This document shows, one piece after another, positions 1 to 9,176 of a stretch of DNA of 51,197 nt (position 1 is its first letter; each line of letters opens with the position of its first letter). A program made the position numbers and the translations under genes. The stretch covers positions 1 through 51,197 of the forward strand of contig JACQUK010000134.1 in NCBI GenBank assembly GCA_016210325.1, written 5' to 3'. The notes below the pieces were generated by a model, which was not told the DNA's origin, searched no databases, and saw only the letters and a list, made by a program, of their open reading frames with translations. Source of the stretch: Chloroflexota bacterium (GTDB taxonomy: Bacteria; Chloroflexota; Dehalococcoidia; Lucifugimonadales; HRBIN23).

Positions 1-198
1 ATCGTCGCCGTCGCTCACTCCCTCCTGGTCACCATCTACCACATGCTCCGCAGAGGGACTACCTACCAGGACCTCGGTGGCCAGTACTTCGACCACCGCA
101 CCCGCGAGGCGGTCGTACGCAACGCCCTCCGCCAGATCCAACGCTTGGGCTACAGCGTCACCCTTGCTCCGCCCACGCCAGCCCCCGCATTTTCGTAG
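1..198 (+). CDS. C-terminal end of an IS110-family-like transposase (5' part outside window)
   Basis: Frame 1 is open from base 1 to TAG at 196-198: IVAVAHSLLVTIYHMLRRGTTYQDLGGQYFDHRTREAVVRNALRQIQRLGYSVTLAP, resembling the Transposase_20 (IS110/IS116/IS902) C-terminus. Not in the ORF track because its start is outside the window. Confidence 0.75.
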   Translation: MVAVAHSLLVTIYHMLRRGTTYQDLGGQYFDHRTREAVVRNALRQIQRLGYSVTLAPPTPAPAFS

Positions 199-293
199 GA
201 ATGACCATTGAAAGACTCTGCACGCCCCACTTGGTGTCCTGCCGCGCCCGATGGCGGCGTGGTAGGATAGAGAAAAGTCAGCGGAGCAAGCAG

Positions 294-593
294 GTGCACA
301 TCGGGGTCTGTCGCATAAGCCTGCGTCTAGCGGAGAACCACAGCCTCAAGGGAAAGCGGCAGGTCCTGCGCTCCCTGGAAACGCGGGTCCGCCAGCGGTT
401 CAACGTCGCCATCGCCGAGGTGGCTGACCAGGATGCCTGGCAGGTAGGCACCATCGGCTTCGCCTGCGTCAGCAACGCAGGGGCCCACGCCGACCAGATG
501 ATGGCACAGGTGGTCCACTTCATAGAGGACTCGGTCCGTGGGGATGCCGAGGTCTTGGACGTAGCCACCGAGGTTATCGTCAGTCAATCCTGA
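294..593 (+). CDS. DUF503 family protein (YlxP-like)
   Basis: VHIGVCRISLRLAENHSLKGKRQVLRSLETRVRQRFNVAIAEVADQDAWQ..GFACVSN matches the DUF503 pattern; GTG start at 294 preferred over ORF start 201. Confidence 0.85.
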   Translation: MHIGVCRISLRLAENHSLKGKRQVLRSLETRVRQRFNVAIAEVADQDAWQVGTIGFACVSNAGAHADQMMAQVVHFIEDSVRGDAEVLDVATEVIVSQS

Positions 594-644
594 CGGCGGG
601 CATCGCGCCACATGTCGGCTCCACATTGCAGCAAGGAGGCGGCC

Positions 645-1529
645 GTGGAGTTTGGTGTTTGCATCCCGCACTACGGTGTGCCCATCGATGCCGAAGGCCT
701 GCGGCGGTTCGCGGCCCGCGTCGAGGAGCTGGGCTACGACTCCATCTGGGTCACCGACCACATCATCGTGCCCCAAGGCCTGGACATCGTCTACAAGGAG
801 CGGATGCTGGAGCCCTTCGCCGTGCTTGCCCACGTGGCGGCGCTGACGCGGCGGGTGAAGCTGGGCACCAGCGTCATCATCCTGGGCTACCGCAACCCCA
901 TCGTGGTTGCCAAGATGCTGGCCACGGTAGATGTCCTCTCCGGCGGCCGGCTCATCTTTGGGGCAGCCGCCGGCTGGATGGAGGGCGAGTTCGCGGCACT
1001 GGGGGTGCCCTTCGAGCAGCGGGGCAAGCTCGCCAACGAGTACTTGCAAGTCATCCGCCACCTGTGGACCCAGCCCACAGCGCCATTCCAAGGCGAGTAC
1101 GTCCACTTCTCCGACGTGGTCTTCTCACCGGAGCCTGTGCAGAAGCCCAGCCCACCCATCTGGGTCGGCGGGCGCAGCCGCAGGGCAGTCCGCCGCGCGG
1201 TGGACTACGGCGACGGGTGGCACCCCACGCAGATGGGCCCGGATGAGTTGGCGAAGGAAGCGGCCTACATGCGGGAATACAGCACCTCCAAGGGCCGCCC
1301 GAAGCCGCCGCTGCTCTCCTTGCGGGGCAGGCCTCGCTTCACCGACGGCGCGGCGGGGGCGGAGCGTCGGCCCCTCAGCGGGACGCCGCAGCAGATAGCC
1401 CAGGACCTGGCCGTGTACCAGAAGGCGGGGCTGGAGTACCTGGTGATGGACACCGGCGCCCGCTCCCTGGAGGAGGCCCTGCGCACGATAGAGCGGTTCG
1501 CCCGCGAGGTGCGGCCCCCCGTTGGCTGA
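645..1529 (+). CDS. LLM class F420-dependent oxidoreductase (luciferase-like monooxygenase fold)
   Basis: VEFGVCIPHYGVPIDAEGLRRFAARVEELGYDSIWVTDHI... GRLIFGAAAGWMEGEFAALGV; AAGGAGG upstream of GTG. Confidence 0.9.
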   Translation: MEFGVCIPHYGVPIDAEGLRRFAARVEELGYDSIWVTDHIIVPQGLDIVYKERMLEPFAVLAHVAALTRRVKLGTSVIILGYRNPIVVAKMLATVDVLSGGRLIFGAAAGWMEGEFAALGVPFEQRGKLANEYLQVIRHLWTQPTAPFQGEYVHFSDVVFSPEPVQKPSPPIWVGGRSRRAVRRAVDYGDGWHPTQMGPDELAKEAAYMREYSTSKGRPKPPLLSLRGRPRFTDGAAGAERRPLSGTPQQIAQDLAVYQKAGLEYLVMDTGARSLEEALRTIERFAREVRPPVG

Positions 1530-1571
1530 AGTCTCCGTCGCCGCGCAAGCTGGACTCAGGGCCATTGCCCG

Positions 1572-3860
1572 ATGAACCCACAGGCCTTTCTGGACGAGTT
1601 GCGCCGCAAGGGCTGGTACCAGGGCCAGGTGGTCCACGTGGAGCACCTGCCACCCCGCTCTGCCACGTATGGGGAGCTGGAGCAGCCCCTGCATCCCCTG
1701 CTGCGCGCCAGCCTGGAGCGCTTGGGGCTGCTCCCCCTCTACCGTCACCAGGCCGGGGCGATCAGCGCCCTGTGGCGGGGCGAGAACGTCATCCTCACCA
1801 CGCCGGCGGCCAGCGGCAAGAGCATGGCCTACCAGGTACCCACCCTCCAAGCAGTGCTGGAGGACCGCACCGCCCGCGCCCTGTTCCTGTACCCCACCAA
1901 GGCCCTGGCCCAGGACCAGCACCGCAGCCTGGCCTCCCTGGTGCCGCCCGGCGAAGCCATCAACTTCGCGATCTACGATGGCGATACCCCCCACCACGAG
2001 CGGGCCGCGATCCGCCGTCAGGCCAGAGTCCTGCTCTCCAACCCCGACATGCTGCACGTGGGCATCCTGCCTAATCACAAGGTCTGGGCAGGCTTCCTCC
2101 GGGGCCTGCGCTACGTGGTGGTGGACGAGGCCCACATCTACCGTGGCGTGTTTGGCTCCCACATGGCGGACCTGCTGCGGCGGCTGCGACGCCTCTGCCT
2201 GCGCTACGGCTCGCGGCCCCAGTTCATCCTGTGCTCCGCCACTATCGCCAACCCGGCCGAGCTGGCAGAGCGGCTGGTCGGCCTCCCCTTCACCGCCGCT
2301 GCCGAGGACGGCGCCCCCTTCGGTGGCAAGGCCTTCGCCTTTTGGAACCCGCCAGTTACCGACGAACAAAAGGGGACGCGCCGCGGCGCCTCGGGCGAGG
2401 CCACGGTGCTCTTTGTCGAGCTGCTGCGACGTGGGGTCCGCACCCTGGCCTTCGTGCGGACCCGTCGGCAGGCAGAGCTGGTGTACCGCTACGCCAGGGA
2501 CGGGCTGGCCCACGACGGCCCTGGGCTGGCGCAGCGCATCGCCCCCTACCGGGGCACCTACCTGCCCGAGGACCGCCGCCGCATCGAGCACGAGCTTTTC
2601 AGTGGCCGACTGCTGGGGGCCGTCAGCACCAACGCCCTGGAGCTGGGGGTGGACATTGGCTCCCTGGACGCCACGGTGCTCACCGGCTACCCCGGCAGTG
2701 TGGCCTCGGCCTGGCAGCAGGCCGGGCGCAGCGGCCGCCGCGGCGAGCCTTCCCTGACGGTGCTGGTAGCCCGGGATGACCCCCTGGACCAGTACCTGAT
2801 GCGGCACCCCGACTTCTTCTTCGGGCGGCCCCACGAGCAGGCCCTCATCGCACCGGAGAACCCCTACATCCTGAAGCCCCACCTGCTGTGCGCCGCCTAT
2901 GAGGCACCCCTGACAGAGGCCGATGCCACCCTGTTCGGCACCAGCTTCCCCCAGCGGGTCGCGGAGCTGGAGGAGGAGGGGTTGCTGCGCCATGAGGGCA
3001 CCCGCTGGTTCCTTACCCCAGAGATGGCCTACCCCGCCGAGCAGGTGGACTTGCGCACCAGCGGCGGCCACAGCTACACCATTGTGGAGCGCAGCACCGG
3101 GCGAGTGCTGGAGCAGGGCATCAGCGAGTCGTCCGCCTTCGCACAGCTCCATCCGGGGGCGGTGTACCTGCACCAGGGGGAACCCTTCGTCGTGGCTGAG
3201 CTGGACCGCGTGAGCCACTCGGCCTACGTGGAGCGGGAGGAGGTGCCCTACTACACCCAGGTCCGGGAGCTGACCGACACCCGCATTCTGAAGACCTGGA
3301 AGGAGAAGCCCGCTCCCGGCGGCTCAAAGGTCTTCCTGGGCGAGGTGGAGGTGACCACTCAGGTGGTGGCCTTCAAGAAGGTGTCCCACTACAGCGACGA
3401 GCTGCTGGGCGAGGAGGTCATTGACCTGCCACCGCACCGCTTCCGCACCGTGGCCCTCTGGTTCGAGGTCCCAGACGCGACCTACCGGGGCATTCTGGCG
3501 CGGCGGGAGGACCTGGCCGGAGGCCTGCACGCCGCCGAGCACGCCGCCATCGGGGTGCTGCCCCTCTTCGCCCTGTGCGACCGGAACGACATCGGCGGCG
3601 TCTCCACGCCGTTGCACCCGGACACGGGCAAGCCGGCGGTGTTCATCCACGACGGCTACCCTGGAGGCATTGGCATTGCCGAGCGGGGGTACGACATCAT
3701 CGAGCAGCTCTGGGAGGCCACGCTGCGGGCCGTCTCCGAGTGCCCCTGCGAGGCGGGCTGCCCTGGCTGCATCCACTCGCCCAAGTGCGGCAACAACAAC
3801 CACCCCCTGGACAAGGCGGTGGCGGTCACCCTGCTCAAGGCGGTGCTGGGAAGGGGATAG
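1572..3860 (+). CDS. DEAD/DEAH-box helicase with DUF1998 Cys-cluster C-terminus (MrfA/YprA/Hrq1-like)
   Basis: TTPAASGKSMAYQVP (Walker A), VVDEAHIY (DEAH), QQAGRSGRRGEPS (motif VI), C-terminal [25 protein letters not shown]. Confidence 0.93.
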   Translation: MNPQAFLDELRRKGWYQGQVVHVEHLPPRSATYGELEQPLHPLLRASLERLGLLPLYRHQAGAISALWRGENVILTTPAASGKSMAYQVPTLQAVLEDRTARALFLYPTKALAQDQHRSLASLVPPGEAINFAIYDGDTPHHERAAIRRQARVLLSNPDMLHVGILPNHKVWAGFLRGLRYVVVDEAHIYRGVFGSHMADLLRRLRRLCLRYGSRPQFILCSATIANPAELAERLVGLPFTAAAEDGAPFGGKAFAFWNPPVTDEQKGTRRGASGEATVLFVELLRRGVRTLAFVRTRRQAELVYRYARDGLAHDGPGLAQRIAPYRGTYLPEDRRRIEHELFSGRLLGAVSTNALELGVDIGSLDATVLTGYPGSVASAWQQAGRSGRRGEPSLTVLVARDDPLDQYLMRHPDFFFGRPHEQALIAPENPYILKPHLLCAAYEAPLTEADATLFGTSFPQRVAELEEEGLLRHEGTRWFLTPEMAYPAEQVDLRTSGGHSYTIVERSTGRVLEQGISESSAFAQLHPGAVYLHQGEPFVVAELDRVSHSAYVEREEVPYYTQVRELTDTRILKTWKEKPAPGGSKVFLGEVEVTTQVVAFKKVSHYSDELLGEEVIDLPPHRFRTVALWFEVPDATYRGILARREDLAGGLHAAEHAAIGVLPLFALCDRNDIGGVSTPLHPDTGKPAVFIHDGYPGGIGIAERGYDIIEQLWEATLRAVSECPCEAGCPGCIHSPKCGNNNHPLDKAVAVTLLKAVLGRG

Positions 3861-3893
3861 TGAGAGAGCACATGCACAGGAAGGGCGAGCAGC

Positions 3894-4091
3894 CTATTCC
3901 CTGCGCCGCTCGTGGTGAGCTCGTCGAACCACGAGCGCAAAACGGGGCTGTGAGCAGAGGTGAAAGATCGCGAGACGGTGCTGCTCATAGACCATGAACT
4001 GGTGCCTCGCGCCGGAGAAGGGGCCGTCAAATCCAAGCTTTCTCAGGCGGCGAATGAAATCGCGGCGGCTACAGGGTCTCCACCGGCTCAC
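3894..4091 (-). pseudogene. hicA: HicA-like toxin, C-terminus apparently lost and replaced by repeat-derived sequence
   Basis: RRDFIRRLRKLGFDGPFSGARHQFMVYEQHRLAI is HicA-like; it then diverges into FHLCSQPRFALVVRRAHHERRRE, encoded by an interspersed repeat. Confidence 0.65.
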
Positions 4092-4344
4092 GTTGCGGCC
4101 CCTGGTTCAGGTCGATGTCACCCACAATAGGCAGGGGATGTCCCAGCTTGAGGCCCATCAGGACCCAGTCTTCCAGTGTCGAACGTAACCCATCCTGACA
4201 CACCTGGAGGGTGGGCCCAAAAGCGACCACACCCTTGCAGGGCGGGATGCGCGCCGCGAAGGTGCCGTCCTCTAGCTTGTCGTAGACCGCCTGGGACAGC
4301 GCCTGTTCAACATAGTCGGTAAGGACGAATCGAACACCCATCAC
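4069..4344 (-). CDS. hicB: HicB-family antitoxin-like protein
   Basis: MMGVRFVLTDYVEQALSQAVYDKLEDGTFAARIPPCKGVVAFGPTLQVCQDGLRSTLEDWVLMGLKLGHPLP; HicB fold pattern, overlaps hicA. Confidence 0.75.
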   Translation of the reverse strand: MMGVRFVLTDYVEQALSQAVYDKLEDGTFAARIPPCKGVVAFGPTLQVCQDGLRSTLEDWVLMGLKLGHPLPIVGDIDLNQGPQREPVETL

Positions 4345-4390
4345 ACACCTCAGCCTCGCGACAGGTAAGATTGTAGCACGAAGGAGCGGT

Positions 4391-4497
4391 GGGCTGCCCC
4401 GGCTGCATCCACTCGCCCAAGTGCGGCAACAAGGACCATCCGCTAGACAAGACCGTGGCAGTCACCCTGCTGAAGGCGGTGCTGGGGAAGGGATAGT
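4391..4497 (+). pseudogene. Duplicated 3' end of the DUF1998 helicase gene (remnant)
   Basis: About 95/107 identical by eye to 3755-3861; translates in the matching frame as [34 protein letters not shown]-stop. Confidence 0.85.
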
Positions 4498-4683
4498 ACT
4501 TCGGACCTGGGTTAGACGCGCACCCTCAACGGCGCAGGTAAGCACATACCCAGGTTTTGTCGCCGTCCGTAGCCGCAAGCCTGGACGTATGGGAACTCGA
4601 AGCCAACCTCCATTTGAGCTTCGTCAGTGTAATAAGGCTTCAGGGGAGGAGAATACCAGCCGTGGGTCAATTAGCGGAATCTC

Positions 4684-5988
4684 TCACTGTTGTTGCAGCT
4701 TTTGAAGGAGTAGCTCATAGCGAAGGTCGAACCGAGAAATAGTGGGGAGCGTCTCCCAAGCCAGGTCGCCAAGGCACAACTCAGCTTTCAGTAATCCGAA
4801 GAGAAACTTATGCGCTTCGCTAACCCTCGACTCATCTATGTCGGTTGCATCGCCGTGAACAGCATTGCTACGGAGCCGAGCCAAGAGCCGGAACTTTTCT
4901 ACAAGGTACGCGTTCCAGTGGTGCTCAACCACGTAGAACTTAGCACGCTCCGTAAGCGTAGACTCAACAAGCCGCTGGCGAGCCAGACCTAGCTCTTCGC
5001 TGGAGAAGTCCCCTTGAAGGGCGCTAAGAATCCGTTCAACTCGGGTTTCGCGATCAAGTACCTCTGGAATCGGTCCGTGCTCCGCTGCGTAGGCATTAAG
5101 GATGGTCTCAATCCCTATGAAATAGGCCAGGAACTTATCTAGTGGGGTGCCGGCTCTGGCCCCTCTTTCATACCATCTTAGCGCCAGCGACGTTGCGCGA
5201 TTCATCCGTCCGTTTTGCAAAAGAACAGGAAGTGTTCCGCTGATGACCTCTAGCTCAGCGTGCTCGGCTTCTCGCGGGAATTTGGCTACTACTGGTATGC
5301 GGAGAGTGCCAAACTGATGACCTTGGGTAGCCTCATAGGATTCTGAGAAAACAACCTCACCAATGGCATGGTCACCTACGCACACACCTGTGAGTCCCAG
5401 GACAGTGTACGCAAGTGCTTCTGCCCGCTCTGCTGACTGACCGGGGGCTACAACCTCTATGAAACGCCCTTCTGCTTCAGCACTGCCGACCGGTAGGCCA
5501 GTAATTGAGAGTGTGCCGTCGGCAACATCCACCTGGTCGTATGGCTCAACTCGCTCTCCTTTGACTTTCCCTTCGGTGAAGCGGACGATCAGGTTCTGCA
5601 CTCTGAGTATGGTGTCTTCACTCCAAGCCAAGTATGGCGTTGCGACCACCAAGCGGTGGAAGCGACCGTAACAAGGGACATGCTTTAAAGTTGTTGGCGC
5701 TCCGGTCAGGTCGTTATCCCACACCCTGGTTACTACCACGTTGTTGATCAGGCGTTCCCACCTAATCTGGAACTGGCGGTCGAGTGCTGATCTGTCATCC
5801 ACACTACAACGAAGGTTGCAGAAGCGGTAAGGCAGAGATTGCACTTTGGAGCCGTTCGGGTCAGTCAAGGGACCAGACCATTGCGTCTGTTCTCCCATCG
5901 TTTGCGATGTGCTCGTCCAGAACTTGGCCTTCGCATCCATGTCCCAGAATAGGATGCCTCGCTGATATTCCTCCACTGTCACCTTCAT
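4684..5988 (-). CDS. HEPN/Apea-like domain protein of unknown function
   Basis: ATG at 5988 (MKVTVEEYQ). C-terminal LDKFLAYFIGIETILNAYA... EKFRLLARLRSNAVHGDATD contains a HEPN-type R-x4-H motif; N-terminus unrecognised. Confidence 0.65.
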   Translation of the reverse strand: MKVTVEEYQRGILFWDMDAKAKFWTSTSQTMGEQTQWSGPLTDPNGSKVQSLPYRFCNLRCSVDDRSALDRQFQIRWERLINNVVVTRVWDNDLTGAPTTLKHVPCYGRFHRLVVATPYLAWSEDTILRVQNLIVRFTEGKVKGERVEPYDQVDVADGTLSITGLPVGSAEAEGRFIEVVAPGQSAERAEALAYTVLGLTGVCVGDHAIGEVVFSESYEATQGHQFGTLRIPVVAKFPREAEHAELEVISGTLPVLLQNGRMNRATSLALRWYERGARAGTPLDKFLAYFIGIETILNAYAAEHGPIPEVLDRETRVERILSALQGDFSSEELGLARQRLVESTLTERAKFYVVEHHWNAYLVEKFRLLARLRSNAVHGDATDIDESRVSEAHKFLFGLLKAELCLGDLAWETLPTISRFDLRYELLLQKLQQQ

Positions 5989-6090
5989 TGTTAAGCTATC
6001 ACCTTCCTCTGAATAAGAAAACCAACAATAAATTACAGAGCCGTGCATAGCGATCTAAACGTTTCCAGCGATCAGCCTGGACTGGTGGGT

Positions 6091-6174
6091 GTCATTCTGA
6101 GCGAAGCGAAGAATCTGGCGGGGTTGGGGACAGCCTCGCCCCAGATTCTTCGTCGCTGCGCTCCTCAGAATGAC
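6091..6174. repeat. Interspersed inverted-repeat element (GTCATTCTGAGCGAAGCGAAGAATCTGG type)
   Basis: GTCATTCTGAGCGAAGCGAAGAATCTGG ... CCAGATTCTTCGTCGCTGCGCTCCTCAGAATGAC; imperfect terminal palindrome. Confidence 0.8.
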
Positions 6175-6437
6175 AGGGCATATGTTTAGCTCACCGTTCA
6201 AGGCTCTGTAGATAAGAAAGCGATTAGATGGATGGTCGAGGATTTGACTGCATGATCTGGCACCGAACACGGCATGTCAACACCGGGACAGCGCAACAGC
6301 AAGGTTGCAACCCTTCGCTCTCCCTGGCGTTCAGCCCATACCGATTCCCTTCCTCCCACTGCAACCCCTTCCTAACAGCCGCCGAAGCCGTCCTCCTGCA
6401 CGCCGTTCGGCAGGCAAGGCTGCTCGTGGCGCCTACT

Positions 6438-7466
6438 TCACCCCGGCCAGGCTGCCTTCAGCACCCGCAGCGCCCGGAGGGTCACCCACTTGCTGGGCTG
6501 GCCCTTCTGCTCCACATCCGCCCAGGTCTTGCCGTTGTAGGTGTACTCCAGCTTCCACCTGCCCTGGCTGTCCTGCTTGCTCACCACCAGCTCCAGGGCA
6601 TGTGCCAGGCGCGGGTCCCGGGCGTAGCCCAGCAGCGCCAGGGCATCCAGGTTTTGCAGCACGTCGGTGACATAGCCAATGGGGTAGCCAAACTTGAACC
6701 AGCTTCCGCTAGGTTGATTTCCGGAGCCAAATGGGTAGTCGGCCACGGCGGGGTCGCGGCCCAGCAGGAACTCCACGCCCGCCTCGATGGCCGCCTGCAT
6801 GGCAGGCGTTCGCATCGCGGGGGGCACCTTGCCCAGGGCCAGCATCGCCTTGACGCCTCCCCAGGCGCAGCTCAGGCCGGCGTTGGCGACGCAGGCGAAC
6901 AGCGGGCCAGAGGTGCCCGACTTGTAGTACCGCTCGGCAACATCCTGCTGTTCAGGCCTCGCTACCCGCTCGCCGGTAATGGTCCGGGCCTGCCACTCCA
7001 GCGCCCGCATGAGCCGCGGGTCGCCCAGCCAGCCCAGGTCTAGCAGCGCCGCCCCAAGGTTGCCCGCCAGGCAGTGGATGAACGCGGAGGGCGTCCCGTT
7101 GACCGAAAAGCCGCCGTGAGTGGCTACGGAGTGGGCCAGGACGTACTCGCAGCCCTTCCATACCCTGGGGTCCGCACCATCGGCCCCTAGCTGTGCCAGG
7201 AAGATGACCTGCCAGACGGTGCCCTGGTACTTGGGGCCGTAGCCGGGGCCAGGCTTCACCCAGTGCCCCTCCGGCTCCTGGGCGGCTAGAATGGGCGGCA
7301 CCGGCCCATCTGCCATGACCGTTGCTCGCGTCTCCTGGACCTCTGGGTCCTCCTCGCTGCGGCCCAGCAGGTCCCGCAGGGCGAAGTAGCGTACGCCCGG
7401 CTGCCTCGGGTCAGGCTCCAGCAGCCAGGGGAGTGGGTCGCCGTGGAGGGCGTCCTTCCAGTGCAT
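6438..7466 (-). CDS. Prenyltransferase/terpene-cyclase-like alpha-alpha toroid protein, function unknown
   Basis: MHWKDALHGDPLPWLLEPDPRQPGVRYFALRDLLGR... GHWVKPGPGYGPKYQGTVWQVIFLAQLGAD...; repeated W/G helical pattern. Confidence 0.65.
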   Translation of the reverse strand: MHWKDALHGDPLPWLLEPDPRQPGVRYFALRDLLGRSEEDPEVQETRATVMADGPVPPILAAQEPEGHWVKPGPGYGPKYQGTVWQVIFLAQLGADGADPRVWKGCEYVLAHSVATHGGFSVNGTPSAFIHCLAGNLGAALLDLGWLGDPRLMRALEWQARTITGERVARPEQQDVAERYYKSGTSGPLFACVANAGLSCAWGGVKAMLALGKVPPAMRTPAMQAAIEAGVEFLLGRDPAVADYPFGSGNQPSGSWFKFGYPIGYVTDVLQNLDALALLGYARDPRLAHALELVVSKQDSQGRWKLEYTYNGKTWADVEQKGQPSKWVTLRALRVLKAAWPG

Positions 7467-7565
7467 GGGTCACCTCCCTTCGCCCGCAAACAAGGCCATC
7501 CTCGCGACCCAAGCCTCGTCTTTTGTTGGCGAAGCAGCCGGCATAGTGGGCCGCAGGCAGGCCGG

Positions 7566-8984
7566 CTACTGCTGCGTCACGCTGTACGTGGCCGTGCTGG
7601 TGAAGGTGCCCGGTGTGTCGGTCCAGTCAATGCGGAGGCAGTAGAAATGGGTGTAGGCGGCTACCCCAGGCCCGACCCCCGCCTTCCACGGGCTGAGTGC
7701 GGTGGTGAAAGCGGCCGTGCTGGCGCACCCGCTGTAGCTGCTGGGGGCGCTGCCCTCCGCATACCGCCAGACGCCAGAGGCAACGGTCAACGTCGGCGAA
7801 GTACCGGCGTTCTCCGCGGCAGATAGCGTCCCGTCCCAGGGCTTGTTGCTCTTGACGGTGACGGCCATCCCCGTCCCGCTGGCTGACTTCCATACGTAGT
7901 AGGTCCCCTGGGTCCCGGTGCCGCTCACCGCGGCCAGCACGGTGTCCGCGGAGTTGGACGCAGGGCCAGAGGGGTCAAGGTTGCTACCAAAGTCCGCCGT
8001 GGCATCCGAAATGCTGATACGGATGGTGGCCGGTGCCGTGGTGGTATTCGTGACGCTGCTCTGGACGGTGCTGTCGGCACTGGAGGTGGCGGTCACGGCG
8101 GTGGTGTCACTGAGGGCGCTCCAGCCCACCGTCACCTTGGCCACGATGGTGCGCATTCCTCCAGAAGCCAGGCTACCGGTATCGGGGGTGCCGTCGCCGT
8201 CGGTGTCAGCAAGAGGCGTGACGCCATCAGACAGGTAGAGGTCTACTGCCCAGCCGGCGCCGGAGGATGAAGTCATCTCGAAGGTGTCGGCGCCCCTGCC
8301 GAGGTTGATGACGAGGTGTGTGTAGGAGACCACGGACTCTGGTGCGCCGGAGCCGGTGCGGTTGGGCAATATGATCACCCCCGGCGTGGCGATCTGCGGA
8401 TAAGTGGTGTAGCCCGCCAGGGGGTCCCCGTTCCCCTGGACCATCCGAAAGTAGTAGATGGTAGCTGGGGCAGCCGCGTTGTTCTGGACCACCCACCCCC
8501 ACTCTCCAACCCCCGAGCCGGTGATCCTGCTGACCACGCTGGCGCTGTTCGCCTCCTCGTAGCTTTCCTCCGCGGTGGAGCTGGTCAGCAGCGTGCTGGT
8601 GATGGCGTCTCCATCGGCAGGTGTGGGGTTGTCGTAGCCGCGCCAGGCGGCCTCGGAGCCGAGGTCACCCACGTCAGTCCAGGGCCCGGAGGTTGAGGTG
8701 GCGAACTGGAGTTTCAGGAGGTCCCCAACCTCGAGGGCGGCTCCCGAGTTCCGGGCGCTGATGCGCAGGTGGTAGACGGTCCCCCGGGCTGAGTTGACCA
8801 CCCGCGTGTTCTGGGCCGCCAGCGGTGTGGCCGGTTGGACCCCGTCCACGTTCTGGTACCACTGGTACTGGAGCTGGTTGAGGTTGCGTAGTGCTGCGTC
8901 CACTGCGGCAGGACTGAGGGACGGCCCCACGAGCAGCACGACCCCGACCAGCAGCCAGAAGACCTGGCGATTCCAGCGTGGCAT
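7566..8984 (-). CDS. Secreted/surface beta-rich hypothetical protein
   Basis: ATG at 8984: MPRWNRQVFWLLVGVVLLVGPSLSPAAVDAA signal peptide, then Thr/Ser/Gly-rich repeats (NVDGVQPATPLAAQNTRV...). Confidence 0.7.
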   Translation of the reverse strand: MPRWNRQVFWLLVGVVLLVGPSLSPAAVDAALRNLNQLQYQWYQNVDGVQPATPLAAQNTRVVNSARGTVYHLRISARNSGAALEVGDLLKLQFATSTSGPWTDVGDLGSEAAWRGYDNPTPADGDAITSTLLTSSTAEESYEEANSASVVSRITGSGVGEWGWVVQNNAAAPATIYYFRMVQGNGDPLAGYTTYPQIATPGVIILPNRTGSGAPESVVSYTHLVINLGRGADTFEMTSSSGAGWAVDLYLSDGVTPLADTDGDGTPDTGSLASGGMRTIVAKVTVGWSALSDTTAVTATSSADSTVQSSVTNTTTAPATIRISISDATADFGSNLDPSGPASNSADTVLAAVSGTGTQGTYYVWKSASGTGMAVTVKSNKPWDGTLSAAENAGTSPTLTVASGVWRYAEGSAPSSYSGCASTAAFTTALSPWKAGVGPGVAAYTHFYCLRIDWTDTPGTFTSTATYSVTQQ

Positions 8985-9176
8985 CACGGCCTCACTCTCG
9001 CCTCCGCGGGACACCCGCGCAGAGGCTTCCCTCCCACCACCGGTCCTCTTCCGATGGGAATAATACGGACTCGGGCAGCGAGCGCAAGAGGAGCAGAGGA
9101 GCCGAGACCCATGATCATAGGTCCCGTTGCCACGTGTCAACCTCTCGCGGCGTAAGGCCCGTACGGGGCGCTGCTG

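Noticed and set aside
1125-3218. 697-aa minus-strand ORF antisense to the helicase
   Set aside because: Shadow ORF of GC-rich coding DNA; low-complexity translation without a recognisable domain, while the plus strand encodes a clear helicase.
4421-4705. 94-aa ORF overlapping the duplicated helicase end
   Set aside because: Out of frame with the helicase-like remnant and not similar to any recognised protein.
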